Shown here: positions 1 to 6,409 of the stretch, piece by piece
How the letters are laid out: the number at the start of each line of letters is the position of its first letter
How positions within the stretch are numbered: the first letter of the stretch is position 1
NCBI GenBank assembly: GCA_035457725.1
Contig: DATIBC010000074.1
Span: 1-15,662, forward strand
Direction of reading: 5' to 3'
Source of the DNA: DATFES01 sp035457725
GTDB taxonomy: Bacteria; Pseudomonadota; Alphaproteobacteria; CACIAM-22H2
Length of the DNA: 15,662 bases
Position numbers and translations under genes: made by a program
The notes under the pieces: generated by a model
What the model was told of the DNA's origin: nothing
Seen by the model: the letters and a program-made list of their open reading frames with translations, nothing else
Databases searched by the model: none

Positions 1-159
1 AATACGATGATCGGCAACTTTTTCGACCTGTGCGGCATCTCCTTGCCGATGTCGGAAACGGGCGCGCCGCCCACCGGCTTGATGCTGCTAGGGCGCCATG
101 ACGCCGATCGGCGATTGCTGCGGCTGGGCGCGGCGGTCGAGTTGGTGCTTTCGGCGTGA
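1..159 (+). CDS. Amidase (amidase signature family), C-terminal fragment
   Basis: The reading frame is open from the window edge to TGA at 157-159, giving the last 52 residues of a protein whose start lies outside. The tail, with a GNFFDLCGISLP stretch, then PTGLMLLGRHDADRRLL and a final alanine-rich helix, is the usual C-terminus of amidase-signature enzymes (COG0154; amidases and allophanate-hydrolase-like proteins), in which a Ser-cisSer-Lys triad hydrolyses a carboxamide. The catalytic residues lie upstream of this window, so neither activity nor substrate can be judged. The stop codon sits in the loop of a hairpin. The next gene on the same strand starts about 90 bases later, so an operon link is possible but unproven. 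The assignment rests only on C-terminal family resemblance. Confidence 0.75.
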   Translation, partial: NTMIGNFFDLCGISLPMSETGAPPTGLMLLGRHDADRRLLRLGAAVELVLSA

Positions 160-182
160 AGCGCCGAATCGCCCGCCGGGCG
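150..182 (+). terminator. Tandem hairpins at the amidase stop codon
   Basis: A perfect 7-bp stem pairs 150-156 with 162-168; its 5-base loop contains the TGA stop. A second perfect 5-bp stem pairs 170-174 with 178-182 around a 3-base loop. No T-run follows, so this is not a textbook intrinsic terminator. It could weaken read-through or protect the 3' end of the amidase transcript. Confidence 0.3.
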
Positions 183-252
183 GTGGATGTCGCCTTGCCA
201 GGTGGAGTTTGGCCGTCCACCATGCGATATCGTCGATCGCGGAGTCGAGAAA

Positions 253-855
253 ATGCGCAGCATCACCGGGTTGCTTCACGAGCAGATGGTATTTAGCCGC
301 CGGGTGCGTGTCCTTGCCGACTGCATGGCGCCGTTGATTCCGCCCGGCGCACGCGTTCTCGACGTCGGCTGCGGCGACGGCACCATCGATGTGCTGGTCG
401 CGCAAAAGCGGCCGGATGTACGGATCGAAGGCATCGACGTCCTGGTGCGGCCGCAGACCAAGATCACAGTCACGGCATTCGACGGCAAGACGATCCCATT
501 CTCGGATGGATCATTCGATGCGGTGATGTTCGTCGACGTCCTTCACCATACCGACAACCCACTGGCGCTGCTCCGCGAGGCGACGCGGGTCGCGCCAACG
601 GTCATCCTCAAGGACCACTGCCGCGACGGGCTGTTGGCGGGGCCGACGCTTCGGTTTATGGATTACATCGGAAACGCGCACCACGGCGTCGTCCTGCCGT
701 ACAATTATTGGCGCAAGCAGCAATGGGAGGCCGCCTTTCGCACGCTAGGGCTAACCGCGCGATGGTGGTCCAATCGGCTCGGCCTTTATGCGTGGCCCGC
801 TTCGCTCCTGTTCGAGCGCGATCTGCATTTCGTCGCGTCGCTGTCGCGCGGCTAG
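253..855 (+). CDS. Class I SAM-dependent methyltransferase
   Basis: This 200-residue cytosolic protein is a Rossmann-fold methyltransferase (Methyltransf_11/25 type). Motif I is VLDVGCGDG at residues 35-43, which binds S-adenosylmethionine. An acidic residue after strand 2 follows (EGIDVLV), then the post-II/motif IV region with DAVMFVDVLHH. I chose ATG 253 because GGAG at 241-244 lies 8 bases upstream; an in-frame ATG at 187 would add 22 residues that do not look like the family. The acceptor is unknown. It precedes an STT3-like membrane protein and a GT2 on the same strand, so a role in modifying a glycan, lipid or small metabolite is a reasonable inference, but a 132-base AT-rich gap separates them. 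Family assignment is firm; specific function is not. Confidence 0.85.
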   Translation: MRSITGLLHEQMVFSRRVRVLADCMAPLIPPGARVLDVGCGDGTIDVLVAQKRPDVRIEGIDVLVRPQTKITVTAFDGKTIPFSDGSFDAVMFVDVLHHTDNPLALLREATRVAPTVILKDHCRDGLLAGPTLRFMDYIGNAHHGVVLPYNYWRKQQWEAAFRTLGLTARWWSNRLGLYAWPASLLFERDLHFVASLSRG

Positions 856-987
856 GCCGGCGGCCGGGCGGCAATGCGCGAACCTCGGAGCCGATATACC
901 GTAAACAATCAAAGCTTAATCGATTTGTTAACCATCTTAACCGAAGAATTGTGAAATAATATATCGTGACGTAGCTCGGCATCGGGC
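856..987 (+). promoter_or_regulatory. AT-rich promoter region with TTAACC direct repeat
   Basis: This gap between the methyltransferase and the STT3-like gene is clearly AT-rich from about 890 to 965, in strong contrast to its surroundings. It contains TTAACC at 928-933 and 937-942 (9-base period) and another TTAA at 916-919. The first copy extends to TTAACCAT, which resembles the CtrA half-site of alphaproteobacteria. The classical CtrA site is TTAA-N7-TTAA, whereas the spacing here is N5, so the match is imperfect. A promoter for the following gene is likely; the regulator is a guess. Confidence 0.4.
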
Positions 988-2817
988 ATGGAGCGGAACC
1001 TGCTGATAAGCGAGACATCGACGCAAGCCCCCGCCGGCGCGTCGCGCCCAGCGGCGCTGATTGCGACCTGGCTGGCCCCGGTGATCGTGTTCGCGCTGGT
1101 GACCGCGATGGTCGTCATCACGGCTTGGACCACGCTCGCCTCCGGTCACCTCACCGACACCGACAGCTACACCCGCCTGATCCGCGTTCACGACCTTCTT
1201 AATACAGGACTGTGGTTCAGCGACGCTTACCCCCACACCAATGCGCCGTTCGGCGACACGCTGCATTGGACCCGCCCGCTCGACGTGATGATCATCGCAA
1301 TGAGCGCGCCATTCTCGCCGTTCTTGGATCTGCGCGCTGCGGTCCATCTCGGTGGTCTGGTGCTCATTCCGCTGACTCACTTGATGGCGGCATTCGTCTT
1401 GATGTGGGCGGCCGCTCCGGTGCTCAAGCCCTCGGCGCGTATTTTAGCCGCGGTGTTGCTGCTCACGCACCCTGTCGTGCTCAGCTATGCCACGCCTGGC
1501 CGCATCGATCATCATATCTTGTTGCTCCTTCTTTTCGTCGCGACGATGGGCATGGCGATTCGCGCCGCGATCGAGTACTCGTCCGATCCGCGGCGATGGT
1601 TGGCGATCGGCGCGGTGGCTGGCCTCGGATTATGGGTGTCGGTCGAATTCATGCCGGCCGCAGCGGCGCTGGGCACGGTCATATGGGCGCGCGGGTTCGC
1701 GGAGTCGTCGAGCGACGCGCGCCGCGGTTTGCCGTATTCCATCGGCCTCGCTGCAAGCTCGGTCGTGGCGCTGCTGGTCGAGCGTGGCATTTCCGGCGCG
1801 CTGACGATTGAGTACGATCGCATCTCCATCGCCCACGTTTACGCCACCCTGGTCGCGTTCGCATCGTTCGCAGCGCTGACCACGCTCGAACCGAGGGGAC
1901 CGACGCTGCGTGTGCTGGTCAGCTTCGTCGTAGCCTGCTCCGGCGGCGCAACGCTGCTCTATTTGTTCCCGAGATTTCTTGCCGGGCCGGTCGCCGATCT
2001 CGATCCAGTGGTCGAAGCGCGTCTTCTCGACTTGACCATCGAAATGCAACCGCTTTGGAACGGCGCCGCCGGGATCGCCGTGTGGCATCGCGTCGCCCTC
2101 GTGGCGGCGGCGCTGCTCGCGGCGACGGGACTGATCTGGGCCCTGGCGCGGCCGGGCGATGGGCGCGCCTGGGCGTGGCGCGCGGTCGCGGCGTATTTCA
2201 TGCTTTATTTCTTTCTCACATCGCTGCAATGGCGGTGGGGAACCTATCTCGGCGCGATCGCCGCGATTCCATTCGCGGAGTTGCTGCAGCGGTCGATCGA
2301 CGTTCTTGACCGCCGCCGCTCGGAGCGCGGTCGGCTGTATGCGTACACGTTCCTGCCGCTTATCGCGATCGTCGCCCCATTTGCGGCGGGCGCGATCGCC
2401 TTGCCGGCGCGCCATCAGCCCGCCGCCGATGCGGAGCCCACGTGCCGTGTCAGCGCGGCGATCGACGCGCTCGCCGATCGTGCGCGCTTTCCAGCCGGGC
2501 GGATCGTCGTCACCGAGCTTGGAGTGGCTCCGGCGTTGATCTACCTAGCCGGCCATCGCGCCATCGGCTCGCCCTATCACCGCAACGCGGCGGGACTGCA
2601 CGCCGCGCTGGCGCTCGAGGACGCCCAAGAGCCACGCGAGGCGCATCGCTTGCTCATCGAGCGCAAGGTCGATTACATCTTGCTGTGTCGGCGCTCGATA
2701 ACCCCGACAACGTTCGCCTGGATCACCGCGTCGCCGCGCTGGCTCGTCGAGCTCCCGTTGACGTCGGGAGACGCGGGCGGGTACCGCTTCTTCCAGGTGA
2801 ACAGGTCGCCCCAGTGA
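988..2817 (+). CDS. STT3/AglB-like GT-C membrane glycosyltransferase
   Basis: This 609-residue polytopic inner-membrane protein has about eleven or twelve hydrophobic segments and a short C-terminal extracytoplasmic domain. After the first membrane segment (about 28-50) the first outer loop carries DTDSY at 57-61, the acidic DxD expected for metal and lipid-phosphate sugar binding in GT-C enzymes. It then has PFGDTLHW at 87-94 and GRIDHH at 171-176, matching the order seen in archaeal AglB and STT3 (COG1287). The C-terminal domain has TELGVAP at 509-515, YHRN at 530-533 and VDYILLC from 561, aligning in position with the AglB region that carries WWDYG, but WWDYG itself is absent. ATG 988 has no convincing Shine-Dalgarno; a later start would cut the first membrane helix. 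It is coupled by GTGA to the GT2 gene, which may make its sugar donor. The acceptor is unknown. Confidence 0.65.
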   Translation: MERNLLISETSTQAPAGASRPAALIATWLAPVIVFALVTAMVVITAWTTLASGHLTDTDSYTRLIRVHDLLNTGLWFSDAYPHTNAPFGDTLHWTRPLDVMIIAMSAPFSPFLDLRAAVHLGGLVLIPLTHLMAAFVLMWAAAPVLKPSARILAAVLLLTHPVVLSYATPGRIDHHILLLLLFVATMGMAIRAAIEYSSDPRRWLAIGAVAGLGLWVSVEFMPAAAALGTVIWARGFAESSSDARRGLPYSIGLAASSVVALLVERGISGALTIEYDRISIAHVYATLVAFASFAALTTLEPRGPTLRVLVSFVVACSGGATLLYLFPRFLAGPVADLDPVVEARLLDLTIEMQPLWNGAAGIAVWHRVALVAAALLAATGLIWALARPGDGRAWAWRAVAAYFMLYFFLTSLQWRWGTYLGAIAAIPFAELLQRSIDVLDRRRSERGRLYAYTFLPLIAIVAPFAAGAIALPARHQPAADAEPTCRVSAAIDALADRARFPAGRIVVTELGVAPALIYLAGHRAIGSPYHRNAAGLHAALALEDAQEPREAHRLLIERKVDYILLCRRSITPTTFAWITASPRWLVELPLTSGDAGGYRFFQVNRSPQ

Positions 2818-4013
2818 CCACCGTCGCCTTCAACGCGCAACCTCGCGCCAAAGACGGCAACGATGCTCGCGATCTCGAGTTGACGATCATGATGCCCTGC
2901 TTGAACGAGGCGGAAACGATCGCCGCGTGCGTCGAGCGGGCCAGCGAGTGGCTGCGGCTGAGCGGCGTCGCGGGCGAGGTTCTGGTGGCGGACAATGGCA
3001 GCGTCGACGGTTCGCAAGCGCTCGCCGCCGCGAACGGGGCGCGTATCGTCGCGATCGCCGAAAAGGGCTACGGCGCCGCCATTCGCGGCGGCATCGCCGC
3101 GGCGCGCGGGCGCTACGTCATCGTCGGCGATGCCGATCAGAGCTATGATTTCGGCGCCCTCGACCCGTTCGTGGAAAAGCTGCGCGAGGGGTACGATCTC
3201 GTCGTCGGCAACCGCTTTCAGGGCGGCATCGCGCCGGGCGCGATGCCGGCGCTGCATCGCTATCTCGGCAATCCCGTCCTGAGTTTTCTCGGCCGATTGC
3301 TGTTCCGCGCGCCGATCGGCGATTTCCATTGCGGACTGCGGGGATTCAGTCGTGAGGCCATGCTGCGACTTGGACTGAACACGCCGGGAATGGAGTTCGC
3401 GAGCGAGCAGATCGTCAAGGCGGCGCTCAACGATCTCAGAATCGCGGAGGTGCCGACGACGCTCTCGCCTGACGGCCGATCGCGTCCGCCGCATTTGCGT
3501 ACGTGGCGCGACGGGTGGCGGCATCTCCGCTTTCTGCTGATCCACCGGCCGCGCTGGCTGTTTCTCTATCCCGGAACGGGGCTGACGGCGTTCGGCATCG
3601 CTTTGATCGCGTGGCTCATCCCGGGCCCGCGCGAATTCGCGGGCGTGGTCTTCGATATCCACACGATGCTCTACGCCGCCGTCGCCGCGGTGGCCGGATT
3701 TCAGGCGGTCAACTTCGCGGTCATGGCCAACGACTTCGCGGTCAGCACCGGCGTCTTGCCGCAAGATCCGCTGCTGACGCGCCTCGGAAAGCGCATTTCG
3801 CTCGAGGTCGGCCTCGCCTTCGGAGTCACGCTGCTGGCCGTCGGCATTGGCGGCCTGGGTTATGCCATCGTCGTTTGGGGCGGCGGGGAGTTCGGCGACC
3901 TGGCGCCATCCAATGTCATGCGCATCGTCATCCCTTCGGCGGCGCTGTTCGTGATCGGCCTGCAGCTCGCGCTGTCGAGCTTCTTTCTGGCCCTGATACG
4001 CTCGCTGCGCTGA
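2814..4013 (+). CDS. GT2 glycosyltransferase, polyprenyl-phosphate sugar synthase type
   Basis: This 399-residue membrane-anchored GT-A enzyme probably transfers a hexose from a nucleotide sugar to a polyprenyl phosphate at the cytoplasmic face. The N-terminal strand carries PCLNEAETI (28-36). The metal-binding DAD is at 106-108, followed by QSYDF, and GDFHCGLRGF lies further on, as in dolichol-phosphate mannose synthases. Four C-terminal membrane segments lie near 248-270, 284-306, 331-355 and 364-392, an arrangement like the archaeal DPM synthases that carry two helix pairs. The start is GTG 2814, overlapping the upstream stop as GTGA with AGG at 2803-2805. The frame stays open far upstream inside the STT3-like gene, but that stretch does not look like protein. 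Coupling suggests the two proteins act together. Sugar identity is unknown. Confidence 0.85.
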   Translation: MTTVAFNAQPRAKDGNDARDLELTIMMPCLNEAETIAACVERASEWLRLSGVAGEVLVADNGSVDGSQALAAANGARIVAIAEKGYGAAIRGGIAAARGRYVIVGDADQSYDFGALDPFVEKLREGYDLVVGNRFQGGIAPGAMPALHRYLGNPVLSFLGRLLFRAPIGDFHCGLRGFSREAMLRLGLNTPGMEFASEQIVKAALNDLRIAEVPTTLSPDGRSRPPHLRTWRDGWRHLRFLLIHRPRWLFLYPGTGLTAFGIALIAWLIPGPREFAGVVFDIHTMLYAAVAAVAGFQAVNFAVMANDFAVSTGVLPQDPLLTRLGKRISLEVGLAFGVTLLAVGIGGLGYAIVVWGGGEFGDLAPSNVMRIVIPSAALFVIGLQLALSSFFLALIRSLR

Positions 4014-4026
4014 TCGCCTCCTCCCA

Positions 4027-4587
4027 TCACGGGGCGATATCGCGATCGCCGCGCTCGATTCGGTCCCACCACGTGGCGACCAAGCCGGCGCCGTCGGTGA
4101 CCGCTTCTTCCAGCAGTGTGAACTGCGTCGGGAACGGGACCCGGATATCAGCCTCGACTTGACCGTTGGTGAAATCGAGCGCGCCTTCGAACTTGCGCGC
4201 GATACGCTGCATGCGGCGATTGTCGATGAGGCAGATCATGTAGATCGACTTGATCGCTCGATTGCGGCAAACGACGATTGCGCGGCGCAGGAGTTCGGTG
4301 CCGGCTCCCTTGTCCTGCCAACCGTCCTCGACCGTCACCGCGACCTCCGCCCGCCAGGCGATTCTTGGGTCGTCCCAACGAATCTCGGCGGCGCCGCGCA
4401 AGACGCCGTCCTCGAAGAATCCGACCACGACCGCGCGCATCCAATCGATGCGCGCGCAGTGCTCGCCTATCGCGAGATCGCCGACATGGCCTGAGAATCG
4501 CGCTTGGCGATCGGCGAATGTCAGTCGCAGCAAATGGTCGTGGAGTGCGCCGATTTCCGGCGGCATGAGTTTTCGAAAAGCCTGCAT
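4027..4587 (-). CDS. GNAT family N-acetyltransferase
   Basis: This 186-residue cytosolic protein has a single GNAT domain that transfers acetyl from acetyl-CoA to an amine. The acetyl-CoA pyrophosphate loop QDKGAG is at 91-96 (Q/R-x-x-G-x-G/A motif A), after the beta-4 strand EVAVTV. The N-terminal part (HLLRLTFADRQARF, then a conserved IDW) resembles the GNAT domains of protein-lysine acetyltransferases of the Pat type, but no nucleotide-binding or NDP-forming domain is present. The start is ATG 4587, with GGAGGG (complement of 4595-4600) 7 bases upstream; an in-frame start at 4656 would place this ribosome site inside the gene. The gene is convergent with the GT2 gene and divergent from the first TRAP operon. 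The substrate is not predictable. Confidence 0.85.
   Translation of the reverse strand: MQAFRKLMPPEIGALHDHLLRLTFADRQARFSGHVGDLAIGEHCARIDWMRAVVVGFFEDGVLRGAAEIRWDDPRIAWRAEVAVTVEDGWQDKGAGTELLRRAIVVCRNRAIKSIYMICLIDNRRMQRIARKFEGALDFTNGQVEADIRVPFPTQFTLLEEAVTDGAGLVATWWDRIERGDRDIAP
4033..4050. terminator. Hairpin at the convergent GT2/GNAT gene ends
   Basis: A 6-bp inverted repeat (GGCGAT at 4033-4038, ATCGCC at 4045-4050, 6-base loop) lies at the 3' end of the GNAT gene and 20 bases after the GT2 stop. It also contains the 10-base palindrome GCGATATCGC. No T-run is present. It is the only structure available between these converging genes. Confidence 0.2.
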
Positions 4588-4860
4588 CGCCCAACCCTCC
4601 AGGAATGTTGTCCCGGTCGTCGTCGGGCGTCTCCTCGTGCGCGTCGTGTTGGCCACCGCGTCCCGGCGAATCGGGCCTGGTGGCTAAGGCTTATATGGTG
4701 CGCAACGAAGCGTTTATAAGGAATCGAAAATATCGTGCTAACGGCCGGCCCCGCGACAAAAATCAGATCGTTGCCAAATCGCCTTGGGACGTGCATTTTT
4801 CTTGCCGAGAACCGGTCGAACCGGCCGTCTTGTTATTTTGAACTCGCGAGGGAGGAAATC
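4588..4860. promoter_or_regulatory. Divergent promoter region, GNAT gene / TRAP operon 1
   Basis: These 273 bases separate two diverging genes and hold no convincing gene. The part nearest the TRAP operon is AT-rich around 4688-4745. CTTATA at 4690-4695 mirrors TATAAG at 4715-4720. A perfect 5-bp inverted repeat, CCGGT-CGA-ACCGG, spans 4812-4824, about 36 bases before the dctP start, where an operator or leader hairpin would sit. No specific -35/-10 pair stands out. The first GTG is preceded by GGAGG at 4851-4855. Confidence 0.4.
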
Positions 4861-5862
4861 GTGATCCACTTGAAATCGTTTGCCGCAGGTCTCGCGACGC
4901 TCGCCGTCGCGATCGGTTTCGCCGGCGCCGCCGCTGCCCAGGAAATCAAGATCTCGCATCAGTGGAAGCAGGGGACGGATGCGCGCGATCGCGCGACGCG
5001 CGTCTTCGTCGAGGAAGCGACGAAGCGCGACCCGAGCCTCAAGTTCCGCATCTACCCGGGCAGTTCGCTCAATATCAAGCCGGTAGCGCAGCTCGACGCC
5101 ATGCAGGCGGGCACGCTCGAAATGGCGGTTTATCCCTTGAGCTATGCGGTCGGCAAAATTCCCGATTTTTCGATCACGATCATGCCTGGCACCGTCACCA
5201 GCCTGGCGCACGCCAAGCGGATGAAGGGAACCAAGTTCCACCAGCGCCTGCAGGAGATCGCCGAAGCCAACGGCATTCATGTCGTGACTTGGTGGTGGAC
5301 GCCGGGCGGCTTCGCCAGCAAGCGCGCGCCGATCGCCGGCCCCGATTCGGTCAAGGGCGAATCGATGCGCGCCGCCGATCCGACGTTCGAGGCGATGCTC
5401 AAGGCGGCCGGGGCGAGCGTGCACGGAATGCCGTCGACCGAGATCTATCCGGCGCTGCAATCGGGCGTGCTCACTTCGACGCTGACGTCGGCCGAGACGT
5501 TCGTTTCGATGCGCATCTACGAGCAGACCAAATTCGCGACCATCGGTGGCGACTACACGCTGTGGATGTTGCTGCAGCCGCTGGTGATCTCCAAGCAAGC
5601 GTGGGACAAACTCTCTCCGTCGCAAAAGAAGGCCTTTCAGGAGGCGGCAGACAAGAGCGACGAATTCTTCGACGGCACCCAGGAGGAAGCGACCGGCAAG
5701 ATGCGTGAAACGTTCACCAAGGCCGGCGCTCAGGTGCGCGCGTTGACGAAGCCGGAATACGACGCCTGGCTGGAGCTGGCGAAGAAGACAGCCTGGGTCG
5801 ATTTCGCCGAGAAGGCGCCCAACGGCAAGGAACTGATCCAACTGATCGCGCAGGTCAAATAG
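4861..5862 (+). CDS. dctP: TRAP transporter 1 solute-binding protein (DctP family)
   Basis: This 333-residue periplasmic receptor captures an organic acid for the TRAP permease. It has a Sec signal peptide: a basic start, a hydrophobic stretch to about residue 22 and an AAAA cleavage site before Q27. Mature-domain hallmarks follow: AMQAGTLEMAV, then KGESMRA with R170 in the position of the conserved carboxylate-binding arginine, and IYPALQSGVL before the C-terminal lobe. After GVL the sequence is TSTLTSAETF rather than the common DGQENP, pointing to a different DctP subfamily from the second system in this window. GTG 4861 is preceded by GGAGG with a 5-base spacer; an upstream in-frame extension would ruin the signal peptide. 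It is first of a P-Q-M-lactonase run and is followed by a strong hairpin. The ligand is unknown but probably a carboxylate. Confidence 0.9.
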   Translation: MIHLKSFAAGLATLAVAIGFAGAAAAQEIKISHQWKQGTDARDRATRVFVEEATKRDPSLKFRIYPGSSLNIKPVAQLDAMQAGTLEMAVYPLSYAVGKIPDFSITIMPGTVTSLAHAKRMKGTKFHQRLQEIAEANGIHVVTWWWTPGGFASKRAPIAGPDSVKGESMRAADPTFEAMLKAAGASVHGMPSTEIYPALQSGVLTSTLTSAETFVSMRIYEQTKFATIGGDYTLWMLLQPLVISKQAWDKLSPSQKKAFQEAADKSDEFFDGTQEEATGKMRETFTKAGAQVRALTKPEYDAWLELAKKTAWVDFAEKAPNGKELIQLIAQVK

Positions 5863-5876
5863 GCGCCCCGATGTCG

Positions 5877-5902
5877 CGGGCGGGGCCGACCGGTCCCGCC
5901 CG
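5877..5902 (+). promoter_or_regulatory. Strong dctP1-dctQ1 intercistronic stem-loop
   Basis: In the 67-base gap after dctP, bases 5877-5884 pair perfectly with 5895-5902. The helix continues inward through a G-U pair and two C-G pairs to a 4-base GACC loop, giving 11 nearly all-GC pairs. A short ATCCTTCT tract follows, not a full U-run. This suits a partial terminator or 3'-end protector that raises dctP mRNA over dctQM. dctQ lacks a clear ribosome site, which fits lower downstream expression. Confidence 0.6.
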
Positions 5903-5929
5903 ATCCTTCTCCGCCCACTCCGTCCAACC

Positions 5930-6409
5930 ATGATTCGCTTCGTACGTCTTATCGACGGCGTGTCGGTGGTGTGCGCCGCCATCGCCTCGGTGTTCCTGTT
6001 GACTGCCGTCCTCGTCGTCACCTGGATGATCTTTTACCGGGCGATGGGAAATTCGGCGTTCTGGGAGATCGAGTTCGCCGTCTACCTCATGGTCGCGGCG
6101 ATCTTCCTCGGATCGCCCTATTGCGCCAAGACCAAGGGCCATGTTGCCGTCGATCTACTCACCGAGTTCACGCCGGCGGCGGCCAGTCGCGCAATCGCGC
6201 TGACGCTTGCCGCCGTCAGTCTGGTTATCTGCTTGTATCTCACCGTCGAGGGCGCGCAGCTGACATACCACGCCTGGGCGAGCGGCGAGACGACCGAGAG
6301 CTACTGGCGGCCAGTCAAATGGCCGCTGTTCATCTCGATGCCGATCGGTCTCGGCCTAACAGCGCTGCAGTATCTGGCCGAGATCGTGCGTCGGGAGCAC
6401 GCATCGTGA
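5930..6409 (+). CDS. dctQ: TRAP transporter 1 small permease subunit (DctQ family)
   Basis: This 159-residue inner-membrane protein has four predicted membrane helices (near 12-36, 44-62, 85-105 and 130-150), the standard size and topology of DctQ. A conserved WEIEFAVYLMV segment comes at the second helix, then CAKTKGHVAVDLL, which is typical of the family (a G-H-V/I-x-V-D pattern after helix 2). DctQ binds the large DctM subunit and is needed for sodium-driven uptake. ATG 5930 is the only plausible start but has no visible Shine-Dalgarno. The upstream gap is occupied by the stem-loop. Its stop overlaps the dctM start as GTGA, so the two membrane subunits are translationally coupled. Confidence 0.88.
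   Translation: MIRFVRLIDGVSVVCAAIASVFLLTAVLVVTWMIFYRAMGNSAFWEIEFAVYLMVAAIFLGSPYCAKTKGHVAVDLLTEFTPAAASRAIALTLAAVSLVICLYLTVEGAQLTYHAWASGETTESYWRPVKWPLFISMPIGLGLTALQYLAEIVRREHAS

Noticed and set aside
2442..2813. Long upstream extension of the GT2 reading frame
   Set aside because: The frame is open because of high GC, but the translated stretch is arginine-rich and lies inside the STT3-like gene; GTG 2814 gives a normal GT2 N-terminus.
2673..3764. 363-codon minus-strand open frame opposite the GT2 gene
   Set aside because: It is dominated by Arg, Asp and Glu with no family resemblance; the opposite strand has clear GT2 motifs.
4605..4841. Possible small gene of 78 codons in the GNAT/dctP1 gap
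   Set aside because: No ribosome site, no coding-like composition, and it crosses the promoter region.
4735..4860. Upstream in-frame start for dctP1
   Set aside because: It would bury the signal peptide behind 42 unrelated residues; GTG 4861 has an excellent ribosome site.
4738..6021. 427-codon minus-strand open frame opposite dctP1
   Set aside because: The product is rich in Arg, His and Gly with no domain features, and it lies opposite a well-supported gene; it is a high-GC shadow.
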